Below are positions 17,916 to 27,894 of a stretch of 64,000 bases of DNA, one piece after another. Each line of letters opens with the position of its first letter. The first letter of the stretch is position 1. The translations under genes were made by a program, and so were the position numbers. The stretch comes from Murinocardiopsis flavida (GTDB lineage: Bacteria; Actinomycetota; Actinomycetes; Streptosporangiales; Streptosporangiaceae): assembly GCF_003014485.1 (NCBI RefSeq), contig NZ_PYGA01000007.1, positions 202,569-266,568 on the forward strand, written 5' to 3'. Under the pieces are notes generated by a model. That model was given only the letters and a program-made list of their open reading frames with translations, did not search any database and was not told where the DNA came from.

Positions 17916-18908
17916 ATGGCCCCCTTCCGCCCCTCCACGCCTCTGCGCCGGTCCACCGCGGCGGTCCTCTGTGCCGGCGCCCTCCTCACCGCCGCGGCGT
18001 GCGGCGGCGGGGCCGCGGAGGGCGGCGCGGACGCCGCGATCTCCGTGCAGCACTCGCTGGGCACCGTGCGGCTCGACGCCCCGCCCAAGCGGGTGGTCAG
18101 CCTCAGCGTCATCGACACCGACCTCGCGCTCTCCGTCGGCGTCACCCCGGTGGCGGTGGAGGCGTTCTGGGGCGCCTCCTCCGGCATCGCGCCCTGGCAG
18201 GAGGACGCGCTCGCCGACTCCGATGTCACCGTCATCAAGCCCGACGGCGACGGCGCGATCCCCATCGAGCAGGTCGCCAACGCGCGCCCCGACCTCATCC
18301 TGGCCGGTGGCCTCCACACGGTCGCCGACCAGTACGACCGCCTCGCGGAGATCGCCCCCACTCTCGGCCCGGTCACGGCGGCCAACGCCGACACCTGGCA
18401 GCAGTCCGCGAAATCGGCCGGCGCGGCGCTCGGCCGCTCCGACGAGGCCGCCGAGGTCGTCGCCGACCTGGAGGAGCGCATCAACGGCACCGCGGCGGAG
18501 CACCCCGAGTTCAAGGGCAAGGAGTACAGCTTCAGCCAGGCCGGGCGCCCCGGCGTCCTCGACACCATGCGCACCGAGGACGACGTCACCGCGCACTTCT
18601 TCGCCGACCTGGGGCTGCGGATGTCCGACACGGCCCTGGGGCTGGAGGGCGAGGAGTTCGTCGCCGACGTCAGCTACGAGGCCGTCGAGGCCATCGACGC
18701 CGACTTGGTGCTCGTGCACTACTCGGTGCCGAAGCTGCGCAAGGGGCTGGAGGACGGCCCGGTGTTCAAGCGCCTCACGGCGGTCGAGGACGGCGGCTAC
18801 GTCGCGTTGAGCAACGACGACTTCGCCCCGGTGCGCTCCTCCACCGTCCTCAGCATCCCCGAGGCCCTCGACCTCCTGGTCCCCCGCCTGGAGAAGGCTC
18901 TCGGCTGA
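17916..18908 (+). CDS. Iron-siderophore ABC transporter substrate-binding lipoprotein (FepB/FecB type)
   Basis: A 330-residue class III binding protein. The signal peptide ends at a lipobox with Cys29 (TAAACGGG). The mature protein has LDAPPKRVVSLSVIDTDLALSVGVTPVAV, the IPIEQVANARPDLILAG motif typical of FepB/BtuF-like folds, a long central helix, and a C-terminal LVPRLEKALG. It binds a ferric siderophore at the outer membrane face. The ATG at 17916 has GGAG upstream. The iron box in its promoter predicts control by iron. No permease or ATPase gene follows, so the rest of the importer must be elsewhere. Confidence 0.9.
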   Translation: MAPFRPSTPLRRSTAAVLCAGALLTAAACGGGAAEGGADAAISVQHSLGTVRLDAPPKRVVSLSVIDTDLALSVGVTPVAVEAFWGASSGIAPWQEDALADSDVTVIKPDGDGAIPIEQVANARPDLILAGGLHTVADQYDRLAEIAPTLGPVTAANADTWQQSAKSAGAALGRSDEAAEVVADLEERINGTAAEHPEFKGKEYSFSQAGRPGVLDTMRTEDDVTAHFFADLGLRMSDTALGLEGEEFVADVSYEAVEAIDADLVLVHYSVPKLRKGLEDGPVFKRLTAVEDGGYVALSNDDFAPVRSSTVLSIPEALDLLVPRLEKALG

Positions 18909-18991
18909 ACCGAGGCACCGCGCTCCGCGGATCGGCGGGACGCACAGCACTCCGTGGATCGGCGGGAGTGACCCGGGACACGATCGCCGCA

Positions 18992-19006
18992 AATCGTATT
19001 ACCATT
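18992..19006 (+). promoter_or_regulatory. Predicted FadR-type GntR operator upstream of the gluconate permease
   Basis: AATCGTATTACCATT contains TCGTATTACCA, an exact match to the FadR-subfamily pattern TNGTNNNACNA. Its reverse complement (AATGGTAATACGATT) closely resembles the site before the gluconokinase gene (ATTGGTCATACGATT). It is 77 bp before the permease start. Confidence 0.7.
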
Positions 19007-19082
19007 GCGGCCATGTGTTCGGGGTGCAGACCGCCCGTGTCGGCCTCCGCCCCCCGTCGGCCACGTTCTACCGGAGGCACGT

Positions 19083-20459
<1,377 letters not shown>

Positions 20460-20491
20460 GCCGGGCGCTCCACCGGCGCCCCGCCGCACGG

Positions 20492-21217
20492 CTACGGTCC
20501 GGTCCCGGCGTAGGCGTCCAGGCCGTCCAGCGCCTCGACGACCTCGGTCACGATGGCGCGCATGGCCGCGTCGGCCACCGACGGCAGTCCGCTGTCGATG
20601 GCCGACGCGACATGGGCGTGCAGCCGCAGGGCCTCCGGACGGGGGTGGTCCGGCATCAGGTCGTGGGCGGTGCGCCCCCGAAGGACCTCGGCGACCACGT
20701 CGGACAGCCCGGCGAACATCTCGTTGCCGGACAGCTCCAGGATCATGCGGTGGAACTCGATGTCGAGCCGGAGGAACGAGTCGAGGTCGCCGGCCTCGCC
20801 GAACGCCGCCATCCGGCGGTTCAGGTCGGTGAGCCGCGCCCGCTGCGGCGCCGTCGCGCGCTGCGCCGCGGCGGCGGCCGCAACCGGCTCGACCGCGGCG
20901 CGCAGCCCCGTCAGCGAGCGCAGTTGGTCCATCCGGTCGGGTCCGGCCAGGCGCCAGCGGATGAGCTGCGGGTCGAAGACGCTCCATTCCTCCCGCGGCA
21001 GCACCCGCACCCCGGTGCGGGGCCGGCTCACCACGAGCCGCATCGATTCGAGGACCCGGACGGCCTCGCGCGCGACCGTGCGGGACACCCCGTAGTCGCG
21101 CTCCAGCCGGTCGAGGGTGAACACGTGGCCCGCCGCGTACGCGCCCGCCGCTATCGAGGGGCCCAACTCCGCGAGCACGCGGTTGTGCAGGGTCACCGGA
21201 TCGGCGCTGGGGCTCAT
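20492..21217 (-). CDS. gntR: GntR-family (FadR subfamily) repressor of gluconate genes
   Basis: A 241-residue regulator. The N-terminal winged HTH spans about residues 8-75 (LHNRVLAELGPSIAAGAY, LERDYGVSRTVAREAVRVLESMRLV). The C-terminal FCD all-helical effector domain contains the conserved RLDIEFHRMILELSGNEMF and LRLHAHVASAI segments, whose Asp/His residues bind a metal in FCD proteins. It is convergent with gntP and divergent from gntK, with an operator in the shared gntR-gntK space. The pattern supports autoregulation and control of both gluconate genes. Confidence 0.9.
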   Translation of the reverse strand: MSPSADPVTLHNRVLAELGPSIAAGAYAAGHVFTLDRLERDYGVSRTVAREAVRVLESMRLVVSRPRTGVRVLPREEWSVFDPQLIRWRLAGPDRMDQLRSLTGLRAAVEPVAAAAAAQRATAPQRARLTDLNRRMAAFGEAGDLDSFLRLDIEFHRMILELSGNEMFAGLSDVVAEVLRGRTAHDLMPDHPRPEALRLHAHVASAIDSGLPSVADAAMRAIVTEVVEALDGLDAYAGTGP

Positions 21218-21270
21218 GGGTCTCCACAGGTCGTCGGCCGGCGCGCGGTCCGACCGTGACGCGCCGACAC

Positions 21271-21285
21271 ATTGGTCATACGATT
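21271..21285 (+). promoter_or_regulatory. Predicted FadR-type operator between gntR and gntK
   Basis: ATTGGTCATACGATT contains TGGTCATACGA, an exact match to TNGTNNNACNA. It lies 43 bp before gntK and 54 bp before the divergent regulator start, so it could control both genes. It matches the gntP site when one is read in reverse. Confidence 0.7.
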
Positions 21286-21327
21286 CAGAATATCGGGGGT
21301 CTCACGGCCACCGCGGGAGGACGGGAA

Positions 21328-21840
21328 ATGCACTTCGTGTTCATGGGTGTCTCGGGCAGCGGCAAGAGCACCGTGGCCGTGGCGGTCGCGCGCCGCCTCG
21401 GGCTGCCGTTGGCCGAGGCCGACGCCTTCCACCCGCCGGCCAACATCGCGAAGATGTCGGCCGGCGTCCCCCTCACCGACACCGACCGCGAACCCTGGCT
21501 GCGCGCGCTCGCCGAGTGGATCGCCGAGCGCGAGCGCGCCGGCGAGCACTCGGCCATGGCGTGCTCGGCGCTGCGCCGCGACTACCGCGACATCCTGCGC
21601 AGCGGGGCGCCCGACGTCAGGTTCGTCCACCTGGACGGCGGCGTCGACCTCATCGCGGCCCGGCTGCGCGAGCGGTCCGGGCACTTCATGCCGGCCGGCC
21701 TGCTCGCTTCGCAGGCGGCGACCCTCGAACCGCTCGCGCCCGACGAGCCCGGCACGGTCCTCGACATCGGCGCGTCCCCCGAGGAGCTGATCGGGCGCGC
21801 CGAGGCGGAACTCGCCGCGGCGCTGCGCGAGCGGGAGTGA
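21328..21840 (+). CDS. gntK: Gluconokinase (GntK, thermoresistant type)
   Basis: A 170-residue P-loop kinase that phosphorylates gluconate to 6-phosphogluconate with ATP. Walker A is GVSGSGKST at residues 7-15. ADAFHPPANIAKMSAGVPLTDTDREPWL is the gluconokinase signature, followed by ACSALRRDYRDILR and a lid region RLRERSGHFMPAGLLASQ. The ATG at 21328 has a strong GGGAGGA site; an earlier in-frame ATG at 21256 overlaps the operator. The product feeds the pentose phosphate or Entner-Doudoroff route. Confidence 0.95.
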   Translation: MHFVFMGVSGSGKSTVAVAVARRLGLPLAEADAFHPPANIAKMSAGVPLTDTDREPWLRALAEWIAERERAGEHSAMACSALRRDYRDILRSGAPDVRFVHLDGGVDLIAARLRERSGHFMPAGLLASQAATLEPLAPDEPGTVLDIGASPEELIGRAEAELAAALRERE

Positions 21841-21850
21841 CGCCGGCCGG

Positions 21851-22756
21851 TCACGGGCCGGGCATGTGCCCCATGCGCTCGGAGATCTCGGCCGCGGCCT
21901 TCGCGACCGCCTCGCCCACCTCGTCGAGCCGCTCCTCGGCCATGCGGTAGGACGGCCCTGATGCGCTCACCGCGGCGATGACGTCGCCGGCCACCCCGCG
22001 CACCGGGGCGGCGACCGCGTTGAGTCCGACTTCGAGCTCCTCGGCCGCCGTCGCGTAGCCGCGGTCGAGGATGTCCAGCAGTTCCGCGCGCAGCACCTCG
22101 GGGTCGGTGACGGTGTCGGGGGTGACCGCGTCGAGGTCGCCGCGCAGCACCCGGCGCTGGTCGACCGGGCGCATGTGGGCCAGCAGCACCTTGCCGCTGG
22201 AGGTGGCGTGCAGGGGGTTCTGGCGGCCGATCCAGTTCTGGCTGACAACGGCGGACGAGCCGCGCACCTGGTCGATGTTGACCACGGTGTCGCCGCTGGG
22301 GATGGCGACGTTGACGGTCTCGCCGAGCTCGGCGGCGAGGTCCTCGCAGACGCGGCGGCCCTGCTGGGTGAGGTCGAGGCCGGACGCCATCGAGCCGGCC
22401 AGCCGGATGATGCCGAACCCCAGGCGGTACTTGCCGCGCAGCCCGGGCTGCTCCACGAGGCCGCGGCGTTCGAGTGCGCCGACGAGGCGGAACGCGGTGG
22501 ACTTGTGCACGCCGAGCTCGACGGCGATCTCGGTGACCCCGGCCTCGCCGTTCTGCGCCAGGATCTCCAGCACCGTCACAGCCCGGTCGACCGATTGCAC
22601 GGGCGCCGCCTCCTTGCCGGAGACCGCGACCGAAACGGAACGGGACGATTCCGATTCCCCTCCCGGCTTGCGCCGCGGACCTCCTGATTCCGCCCTGTTC
22701 TCCGCTCTCGACGTACGTTGTTGATTGGAGGGGTCGTAGGAAGCCATAACGACCAC
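21851..22756 (-). CDS. IclR-family regulator next to the sarcosine/dimethylglycine operon
   Basis: A 301-residue IclR regulator with an unusually long polar N-terminal tail (about 50 residues). The HTH is at about 52-110 (VQSVDRAVTVLEILAQNG, LGVHKSTAFRLVGALERRGLV) and the effector domain carries LHATSSGKVLLAHM and GYATAAEELEVGLNAVAAPV. The GTG at 22756 has GGAGAAG about 10 nt upstream; an ATG at 22747 is an alternative. It lies downstream of, and is co-directional with, the sox genes, making it the best local candidate to bind the CGCAAC repeats found in front of the one-carbon genes. Confidence 0.85.
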   Translation of the reverse strand: MVVMASYDPSNQQRTSRAENRAESGGPRRKPGGESESSRSVSVAVSGKEAAPVQSVDRAVTVLEILAQNGEAGVTEIAVELGVHKSTAFRLVGALERRGLVEQPGLRGKYRLGFGIIRLAGSMASGLDLTQQGRRVCEDLAAELGETVNVAIPSGDTVVNIDQVRGSSAVVSQNWIGRQNPLHATSSGKVLLAHMRPVDQRRVLRGDLDAVTPDTVTDPEVLRAELLDILDRGYATAAEELEVGLNAVAAPVRGVAGDVIAAVSASGPSYRMAEERLDEVGEAVAKAAAEISERMGHMPGP

Positions 22757-22904
22757 GATAGTGGGGCTTCTCCAACATTCCCGGATACGACGCCCGCCAC
22801 GCGCTCGAATATGACCTGATTGATACGCTCTGAGCTGCGATTTCGATACCCGTTCACAAACTCGGCGGCCCGGCCGCCGTGCCCGCGTACCCCCCGTGCA
22901 CCGT

Positions 22905-23531
22905 TCACTCCGCGTACTCGGTCATGGCGTCCAGCAGCCACCGGGTCAGATGCTCGGCGTGGGCGGCGCGCACCAGGACGCGGTAGGTCGGCGCCGCGTC
23001 GGTCTGCTGGAGGCCCACCGCGGCGCCCGCCAGCAGGGTCTGGGTGTAGCCGCCGGGCCCGAACACCCGCGGGTGCAGGTCGAGCATGCAGCCGTGCGCG
23101 AGGACGTCGCGCGCGTGCGGGCCGCTCAGCTCCAGCACGGTGCGCTGGGCGGAGACGTCGGTGACGCTGCCGCACGCCATGCCGTACTCGCCGCCCACCG
23201 CGCATTCGAGCGCCGCGGCGAGCCCGGGCCCGCTCGCCGAGGAGTCGACGACCAGGTACCAGCCGGGCCCGCACCACAGGGCGTAGGGGCTGCCGTCGCC
23301 CCGCGCCGACCCCGGCCCCGGCAGCGGGCAGCCGAGGAACTCCGCTGCCAGCCGGACCACCGCGGCCTCCTCGTCCTCGCTCACCCGCAGTTCGGCCTGC
23401 GCCGGGAACGGGACCTCGCGCAGCCGCACCGTCGCGGCCGAGCCGGTGCCGGCGCAGCGGTCCGCCAGGTGGGCGATGGGGCTGCGCCGTTCCGGCCGCG
23501 GCCGGGGTACGGCGGTGCGCTCATCCGTCAC
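22905..23531 (-). CDS. soxG: Sarcosine oxidase gamma subunit
   Basis: A 208-residue GcvT-like small subunit of heterotetrameric sarcosine oxidase. Typical motifs are SPIAHLADR near the start, GPGWYLVVD, the GSVTDVSAQRTVLELSGPHARDVLAHGCMLDLHP block, and VLVRAAHAEHLTRWLLDAM at the end. It overlaps the alpha-subunit stop by 11 bp and is last in the operon. The complex oxidises sarcosine to glycine, H2O2 and formaldehyde or methylene-THF. Confidence 0.92.
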   Translation of the reverse strand: MTDERTAVPRPRPERRSPIAHLADRCAGTGSAATVRLREVPFPAQAELRVSEDEEAAVVRLAAEFLGCPLPGPGSARGDGSPYALWCGPGWYLVVDSSASGPGLAAALECAVGGEYGMACGSVTDVSAQRTVLELSGPHARDVLAHGCMLDLHPRVFGPGGYTQTLLAGAAVGLQQTDAAPTYRVLVRAAHAEHLTRWLLDAMTEYAE

Positions 23532-26364
23532 GTCGACTGCCCTCCTTGTCGTAGAACACGGGATCGACCACGCGCGCCGGGGTCGCCTCGTCCAGGTGCA
23601 CGGCGAGCACGCGTTCGCCGTGCCGGTCGCGGCCGCCGCGCAGCAGCGCCAGCGCGAAGGAGCGTCCCAGCGCCGCGCTGTCGTAGGAGGAGGTGACGTG
23701 CCCCTGCATGGGCACCGGAGGGGCGGCGCCGGCGTCGGACGCCGCGACGAGCTGCGCCCCCTCGGCCAGGACCCGCCGCGGGTCGTCGGGGACCAGCCCG
23801 ACGAGCTGGCCCCGGTCGGCCCGCGCGGAGTCGGCGCGGGCCAGCGAGCGGCGCCCCACGAAGTCCTTCTTCGTGGAGACCGCCCAGCCCATGCCGGCGT
23901 CCAGTGGCGTGACGCTGCCGTCGGTCTCGTGGCCGACGACGATGAAGCCCTTCTCCGCGCGCAGCACGTGCATGGTCTCGGTGCCGTAGGCGGTGATGCC
24001 GTGCTCCAGGCCGGCGTCCTGCACGGCCTCCCACACCGCGGCGCCGTAGTGCGCCGCGACGTTGATCTCGAAGGTCAGCTCGCCGGTGAACCCCACCCGC
24101 AGCACCCGGGCCGGCACCCCGGCGACCTCGCCGTCGCGCCAGGTCATGAACTTGAACCCGGCCGCGGAGACGTCCATGCGCGGCGCGAGCCCCGCCATGA
24201 TCTCGCGCGAGCGGGGGCCGGTGAGGCTGACGGTGGCCCAGTGGTCGGTGACCGGGGTGAACTGCACGCACAGGTGCGGCCACTCGGTCTGCGCCCACTC
24301 CTCCAGCCAGGCGAGCACGGTGTCGGCGTTGCCGCTGGTGGTGGTGATGAGGTAGCGGTCGTCGGCGAGCCGCACCGCGACACCGTCGTCGAAGACCATG
24401 CCGTCGGCCGTGCACATGATCCCGTAGCGGCAGCGGCCGACCTTGAGGGTGGACGCCATCCCGGTGTACATGGCGTCGAGGAAGACCCCGGCGTCGCGGC
24501 CCGCCACCATGATCTTGCCGAGGGTGGAGGCGTCGAGGACGGCGGCGCCGCTGCGGGCCGCGCGGCACTCCCGCAGCACCGCGGCGCCCATGTCCTCGCC
24601 CTCGCGCGGGTAGTAGCGGGGCCGCTTCCACTGGCCGACGTCCTCGAACACCGCGCCGTGCGCCTCGTGCCAGGCGTGCATGGGGGTGCGCCGCACCGGG
24701 TCGAGGAACTCCCCGGTGTCGCGCCCCGCGAGGGCGGCGAAGGGGATCGGGGCGTAGGGCGGGCGCCGGGTGGTGCCGCCCACCTCGTCCATGCCGCGGC
24801 CCAGCATCGCGGCGAGGAGCCCGGTGAGCAGGACCCCCGATGTGCGCCCCTGGTCGGGCCCCGTCCCGATGGTCGTGCTGCGCTTGACGTGCTCCACGGA
24901 GCTGCGCCCCGCGGCGACGGCGGCGCGGACGTCGGCGAGGGTGGCCTCGCGCGCCAGGTCGACGACGACCGCCGCCTCGTCGGTGTCGGGACCGGCGGTC
25001 GCCCACAGTGCCATGGGCGGCGCGCCGCCGTCCGCGGCACCGTGCGCCGTTCGCGCGGCGACGGGTCCCGGTGCCGCGCCGCCGCCGGGCACCTCCGGCC
25101 CGGCGGCAGCGGCGGCCCCGGCGGCGGCCCCCTCGGCCACGGCGTCCTCGGCCGCGCGGGTGCCCGCTGCGGCGCCCGCGCAGTGCAGACCCTCGGGCAG
25201 CGCAGCGGGCAGGAACGCGGCGCGGGCGGCGGACCAGCGGGGGCGCAGCCCCGTGTGGGCCGCCAGGTCGAGGACCGGGTCGTGGCCGCCGGAGACCGCG
25301 AGCAGGTCGCAGGGGACCTCGACGGGGTCGCCGCAGGCGCGGCCGGCCGGGTCGACCGGGGCGAGCACGGCGGCGTCGAGGGTGCCGTCGGCGCCGCCCC
25401 GCGCGCGCAGGACGCCGTGCCCCCGGTGCAGCGCGATGCCGCGTTCGGCCAGCGCCGCGGCAGGGGCCGCGCCCGGTTCCGGGCGGGCGTCGGCGACCGC
25501 GGCGATCCGCACCCCGGCGTCGTGCAGTTCGGCGGCGTTCCACAGCGCCTCGTCGTGGCAGCCGAACACGACCGCGCTGCGCCAGGGCCGCACGCCGAAG
25601 CGGCGGGCGTACCCGGCGGCGGCACCGGCCAGCATGACGCCGGGGAGGTCGCAGCCTTCGAAGGCGATGGGGCGCTCCGCGCCGCCGGTGGCGAGGACCA
25701 CCGCGCCGGCCCTGATGTGCCAGAGGCGTTCGAGCGCCCCGCCCGCGGGCGCATCGGGGCGCCGTTGCAGGGCGATGAGTTCGCCGTGGTCGTAGCGGCC
25801 GGTGACCACGGTGCGGCGCAGCAGTCGGACCTCGGCCGCCGCGGCGAGCGCCGCCGCCTGCCCGGCCCGCCACTCTCGCTCCGGCACGCCGCCGATCGCC
25901 GCGGCGGCGCCCGTGAGCCCGCCGCCGAACTCCGCGCCGCGCCCCGCGAGGATCACCCGCGCCCCCGCGTCCGCCGCGGCGCGGGCGGCGGCGAGCCCCG
26001 CCGGGCCGCCGCCCACGACGCACACGTCGCAGTGCGCCCACACCTTGTCGCGGCGCACGGCGGCGGGTTCCTCCTGACCGGCGGGCAGGCGGGCGAACCC
26101 CGCGAGTCCGCTCGCGCGCAGCCCGTCCTCGACCGCCACCTCGGTCGCCGCCGCCATGGGCGCGCCGACCGCCGACTCGACCCGGACGAAGGCGCCCGGC
26201 TCCTCGGCCCCGATGCCGTACACGCCGCGCGGCCGCCCGGTGGCGGCGCCGGTGGAGACGGTGCGCACCCCGGCCTCCAGCAGCGCGGCGGCGAGGCTCA
26301 GCCCGCGCCGGGCGGCCAGCGTGCGCCCGTCGAAGACGATCTCGACCCGCTCCGGCCCGCTCAC
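23521..26364 (-). CDS. soxA: Sarcosine oxidase alpha subunit
   Basis: A 947-residue large subunit. The N-terminal region (about 1-90) is a ferredoxin-like domain found in these enzymes. An NAD/FAD-binding Rossmann motif VCVVGGGPAGLAAARA follows at about 112-130. The C-terminal half is a GcvT/aminomethyltransferase domain (EDVGQWKRPRYYPREGEDM, DASTLGKIMVAGRDAGVFLD, MYTGMASTLKVGRCRYGIMC) that binds tetrahydrofolate and captures the methyl carbon. The GTG at 26364 overlaps the soxD stop (GTGA). The frame stays open further upstream, but only as antiphase of soxD. Length matches the family. Confidence 0.93.
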   Translation of the reverse strand: MSGPERVEIVFDGRTLAARRGLSLAAALLEAGVRTVSTGAATGRPRGVYGIGAEEPGAFVRVESAVGAPMAAATEVAVEDGLRASGLAGFARLPAGQEEPAAVRRDKVWAHCDVCVVGGGPAGLAAARAAADAGARVILAGRGAEFGGGLTGAAAAIGGVPEREWRAGQAAALAAAAEVRLLRRTVVTGRYDHGELIALQRRPDAPAGGALERLWHIRAGAVVLATGGAERPIAFEGCDLPGVMLAGAAAGYARRFGVRPWRSAVVFGCHDEALWNAAELHDAGVRIAAVADARPEPGAAPAAALAERGIALHRGHGVLRARGGADGTLDAAVLAPVDPAGRACGDPVEVPCDLLAVSGGHDPVLDLAAHTGLRPRWSAARAAFLPAALPEGLHCAGAAAGTRAAEDAVAEGAAAGAAAAAGPEVPGGGAAPGPVAARTAHGAADGGAPPMALWATAGPDTDEAAVVVDLAREATLADVRAAVAAGRSSVEHVKRSTTIGTGPDQGRTSGVLLTGLLAAMLGRGMDEVGGTTRRPPYAPIPFAALAGRDTGEFLDPVRRTPMHAWHEAHGAVFEDVGQWKRPRYYPREGEDMGAAVLRECRAARSGAAVLDASTLGKIMVAGRDAGVFLDAMYTGMASTLKVGRCRYGIMCTADGMVFDDGVAVRLADDRYLITTTSGNADTVLAWLEEWAQTEWPHLCVQFTPVTDHWATVSLTGPRSREIMAGLAPRMDVSAAGFKFMTWRDGEVAGVPARVLRVGFTGELTFEINVAAHYGAAVWEAVQDAGLEHGITAYGTETMHVLRAEKGFIVVGHETDGSVTPLDAGMGWAVSTKKDFVGRRSLARADSARADRGQLVGLVPDDPRRVLAEGAQLVAASDAGAAPPVPMQGHVTSSYDSAALGRSFALALLRGGRDRHGERVLAVHLDEATPARVVDPVFYDKEGSRRDG

Positions 26365-26642
26365 CGCGGCACCTCCGGCAGCGTCCCGCCCGGCGGGCAG
26401 GCCCCGGCGATGGCGTTGTCCTCGGTGTTGCGGAGGGCGTCGCACCAGCGGCGGCACCCGGCCGTGTGGAACCACCGCTCGGCGAACCACCCCGAGGGGT
26501 TGTCCCGGAAGAAGAGGTACTCGGCCCAAGCGGCGTCGGAGAGTGCGGCCGGGTCGGCGGGGTAGCCGATCCCCGCCTGCCCGCCGTAGCGGAACTCGGC
26601 CTCGTCGCGCGGGCCGCACCACGGGCACGGTATGAGCAGCAC
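26361..26642 (-). CDS. soxD: Sarcosine oxidase delta subunit
   Basis: A 93-residue zinc-binding subunit. CPWCGPRDEAEFRYGG provides the paired Cys, and WFHTAGCRRWCDALRNT provides the remaining ligands. YLFFRDNPSGWFAERW is the diagnostic core. The GTG at 26642 is preceded by AAGGAGG with 5-nt spacing, a near-ideal ribosome site, and gives the expected length. It lies between soxB and soxA, the usual BDAG order. Confidence 0.94.
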   Translation of the reverse strand: MLLIPCPWCGPRDEAEFRYGGQAGIGYPADPAALSDAAWAEYLFFRDNPSGWFAERWFHTAGCRRWCDALRNTEDNAIAGACPPGGTLPEVPR

Positions 26643-26682
26643 GGCGGCCTCCTTCTGTGGCGGCTCGGTTCGTGTCATGGGG

Positions 26683-27894
26683 TCAGTGGGCGACGGCGGC
26701 GGCGCCGTGCTCGTCGACCAGCGCCCCGGTGGTGAAGCGCTCCAGCGTGTAGGGCGCGGCGAGCGGGTGCGGCCGGTCGTTGGCGATGGTGTCGGCGAAG
26801 ACGTGGCCCGCTCCGGGCGTGGCCTTGAACCCGCCGGTGCCCCACCCGCAGTTGAGGTAGAGGCCGGAGAACGGGGTGAGGCCGATGATGGGCGAGGCGT
26901 CGGGGGTGACGTCGACGGTCCCGCCCCAGGTCCGCAGCAGCCGCGCCTGGGCGAACAGCGGGAACAGCGCGACACCTGCGGCGAGTTCGTGCTCGATGGT
27001 GGCGAAGGACCCCCGCTGCCCGTAGCCGTTGTAGGCGTCGATCCCGGCGCCCATGACCAGCTCGCCCTTGTCGGCCTGGCTGACGTAGACGTGCACCGCG
27101 TTGGACATGACCACGGTGTCGAGCACGGGTTCCAGCAGTTCGGTGACCAGCGCCTGCAACGGGTGGCTCTGCAACGGCAGTCGCAGCCCGAGCGTCGCCG
27201 CGAGGACGGAGGTGTGCCCGGCCGCCGCGAGCGCGACCCGGCCCGCGGCGATGGGCCCCCGGGTGGTGTGCACGCCGACGACCCGGTCGCCGCTGCGCTG
27301 GAAGCCGGTGACCTCGCAGTCCTCCACCAGGTGGACGCCGAGCCGCTCGGCGGCCTCCGCGTACCCCCAGGCGACGAGGTCGTGCTTCGCGATCCCGGCG
27401 CGCGGCTGGTAGGTGGCCCCCATGACCGGGTAGCGCAGCGACGGGCCGGTGTCGAGGATGGGGACGAGCTTCTTCACCTCGTCGGGGCCGAGCCATTCGG
27501 CGTCGATCCCGTTGAGGCGGTTGGCGTTGACCCGCCGCACCGAGTCGCGGACGTCGTGCAGGGTGTGCGCGAGGTTGAGCACCCCCCGCTGGCTGAGCAG
27601 CACGTCGCGGCCGAGGTCGTCGGCGAGCCCTTCCCACAGCCGCAGCGCGTGCTCGTAGATGCCGGCGCTGGCGTCCCACAGGTAGTTGGAGCGGATGATG
27701 GCGGTGTTGCGCGCCATGTTGCCGCCGGCCAGCCAGCCCTTCTCCAGCACGGCGACATTGCCGATGCCGTGGTCGCGGGCCAGGTGGTAGGCGGTGGCGA
27801 GGCCGTGCCCGCCGGAGCCCACCACCACGACGTCGTAGCCGGACTCGGGGTCGCGGGACGTCCAGCGGGGTGCGGGGTGCGTCGTCGCCGTCAT
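26683..27894 (-). CDS. soxB: Sarcosine oxidase beta subunit
   Basis: A 403-residue DAO-family flavoprotein containing the sarcosine oxidation site. The FAD motif [20 protein letters not shown] is at about 22-41. [20 protein letters not shown] and [15 protein letters not shown] (the region bearing the covalent FMN in characterised heterotetrameric enzymes) follow, then [20 protein letters not shown] and the C-terminal [19 protein letters not shown]. Its ATG overlaps the upstream dimethylglycine oxidase stop (ATGA), so the two demethylation steps are translated together. Confidence 0.94.
   Translation of the reverse strand: MTATTHPAPRWTSRDPESGYDVVVVGSGGHGLATAYHLARDHGIGNVAVLEKGWLAGGNMARNTAIIRSNYLWDASAGIYEHALRLWEGLADDLGRDVLLSQRGVLNLAHTLHDVRDSVRRVNANRLNGIDAEWLGPDEVKKLVPILDTGPSLRYPVMGATYQPRAGIAKHDLVAWGYAEAAERLGVHLVEDCEVTGFQRSGDRVVGVHTTRGPIAAGRVALAAAGHTSVLAATLGLRLPLQSHPLQALVTELLEPVLDTVVMSNAVHVYVSQADKGELVMGAGIDAYNGYGQRGSFATIEHELAAGVALFPLFAQARLLRTWGGTVDVTPDASPIIGLTPFSGLYLNCGWGTGGFKATPGAGHVFADTIANDRPHPLAAPYTLERFTTGALVDEHGAAAVAH

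Noticed and set aside
23446..26565. A 1039-codon open frame on the plus strand across soxA/soxG
   Set aside because: Antisense shadow of the sarcosine oxidase genes, with biased composition and no start signal.
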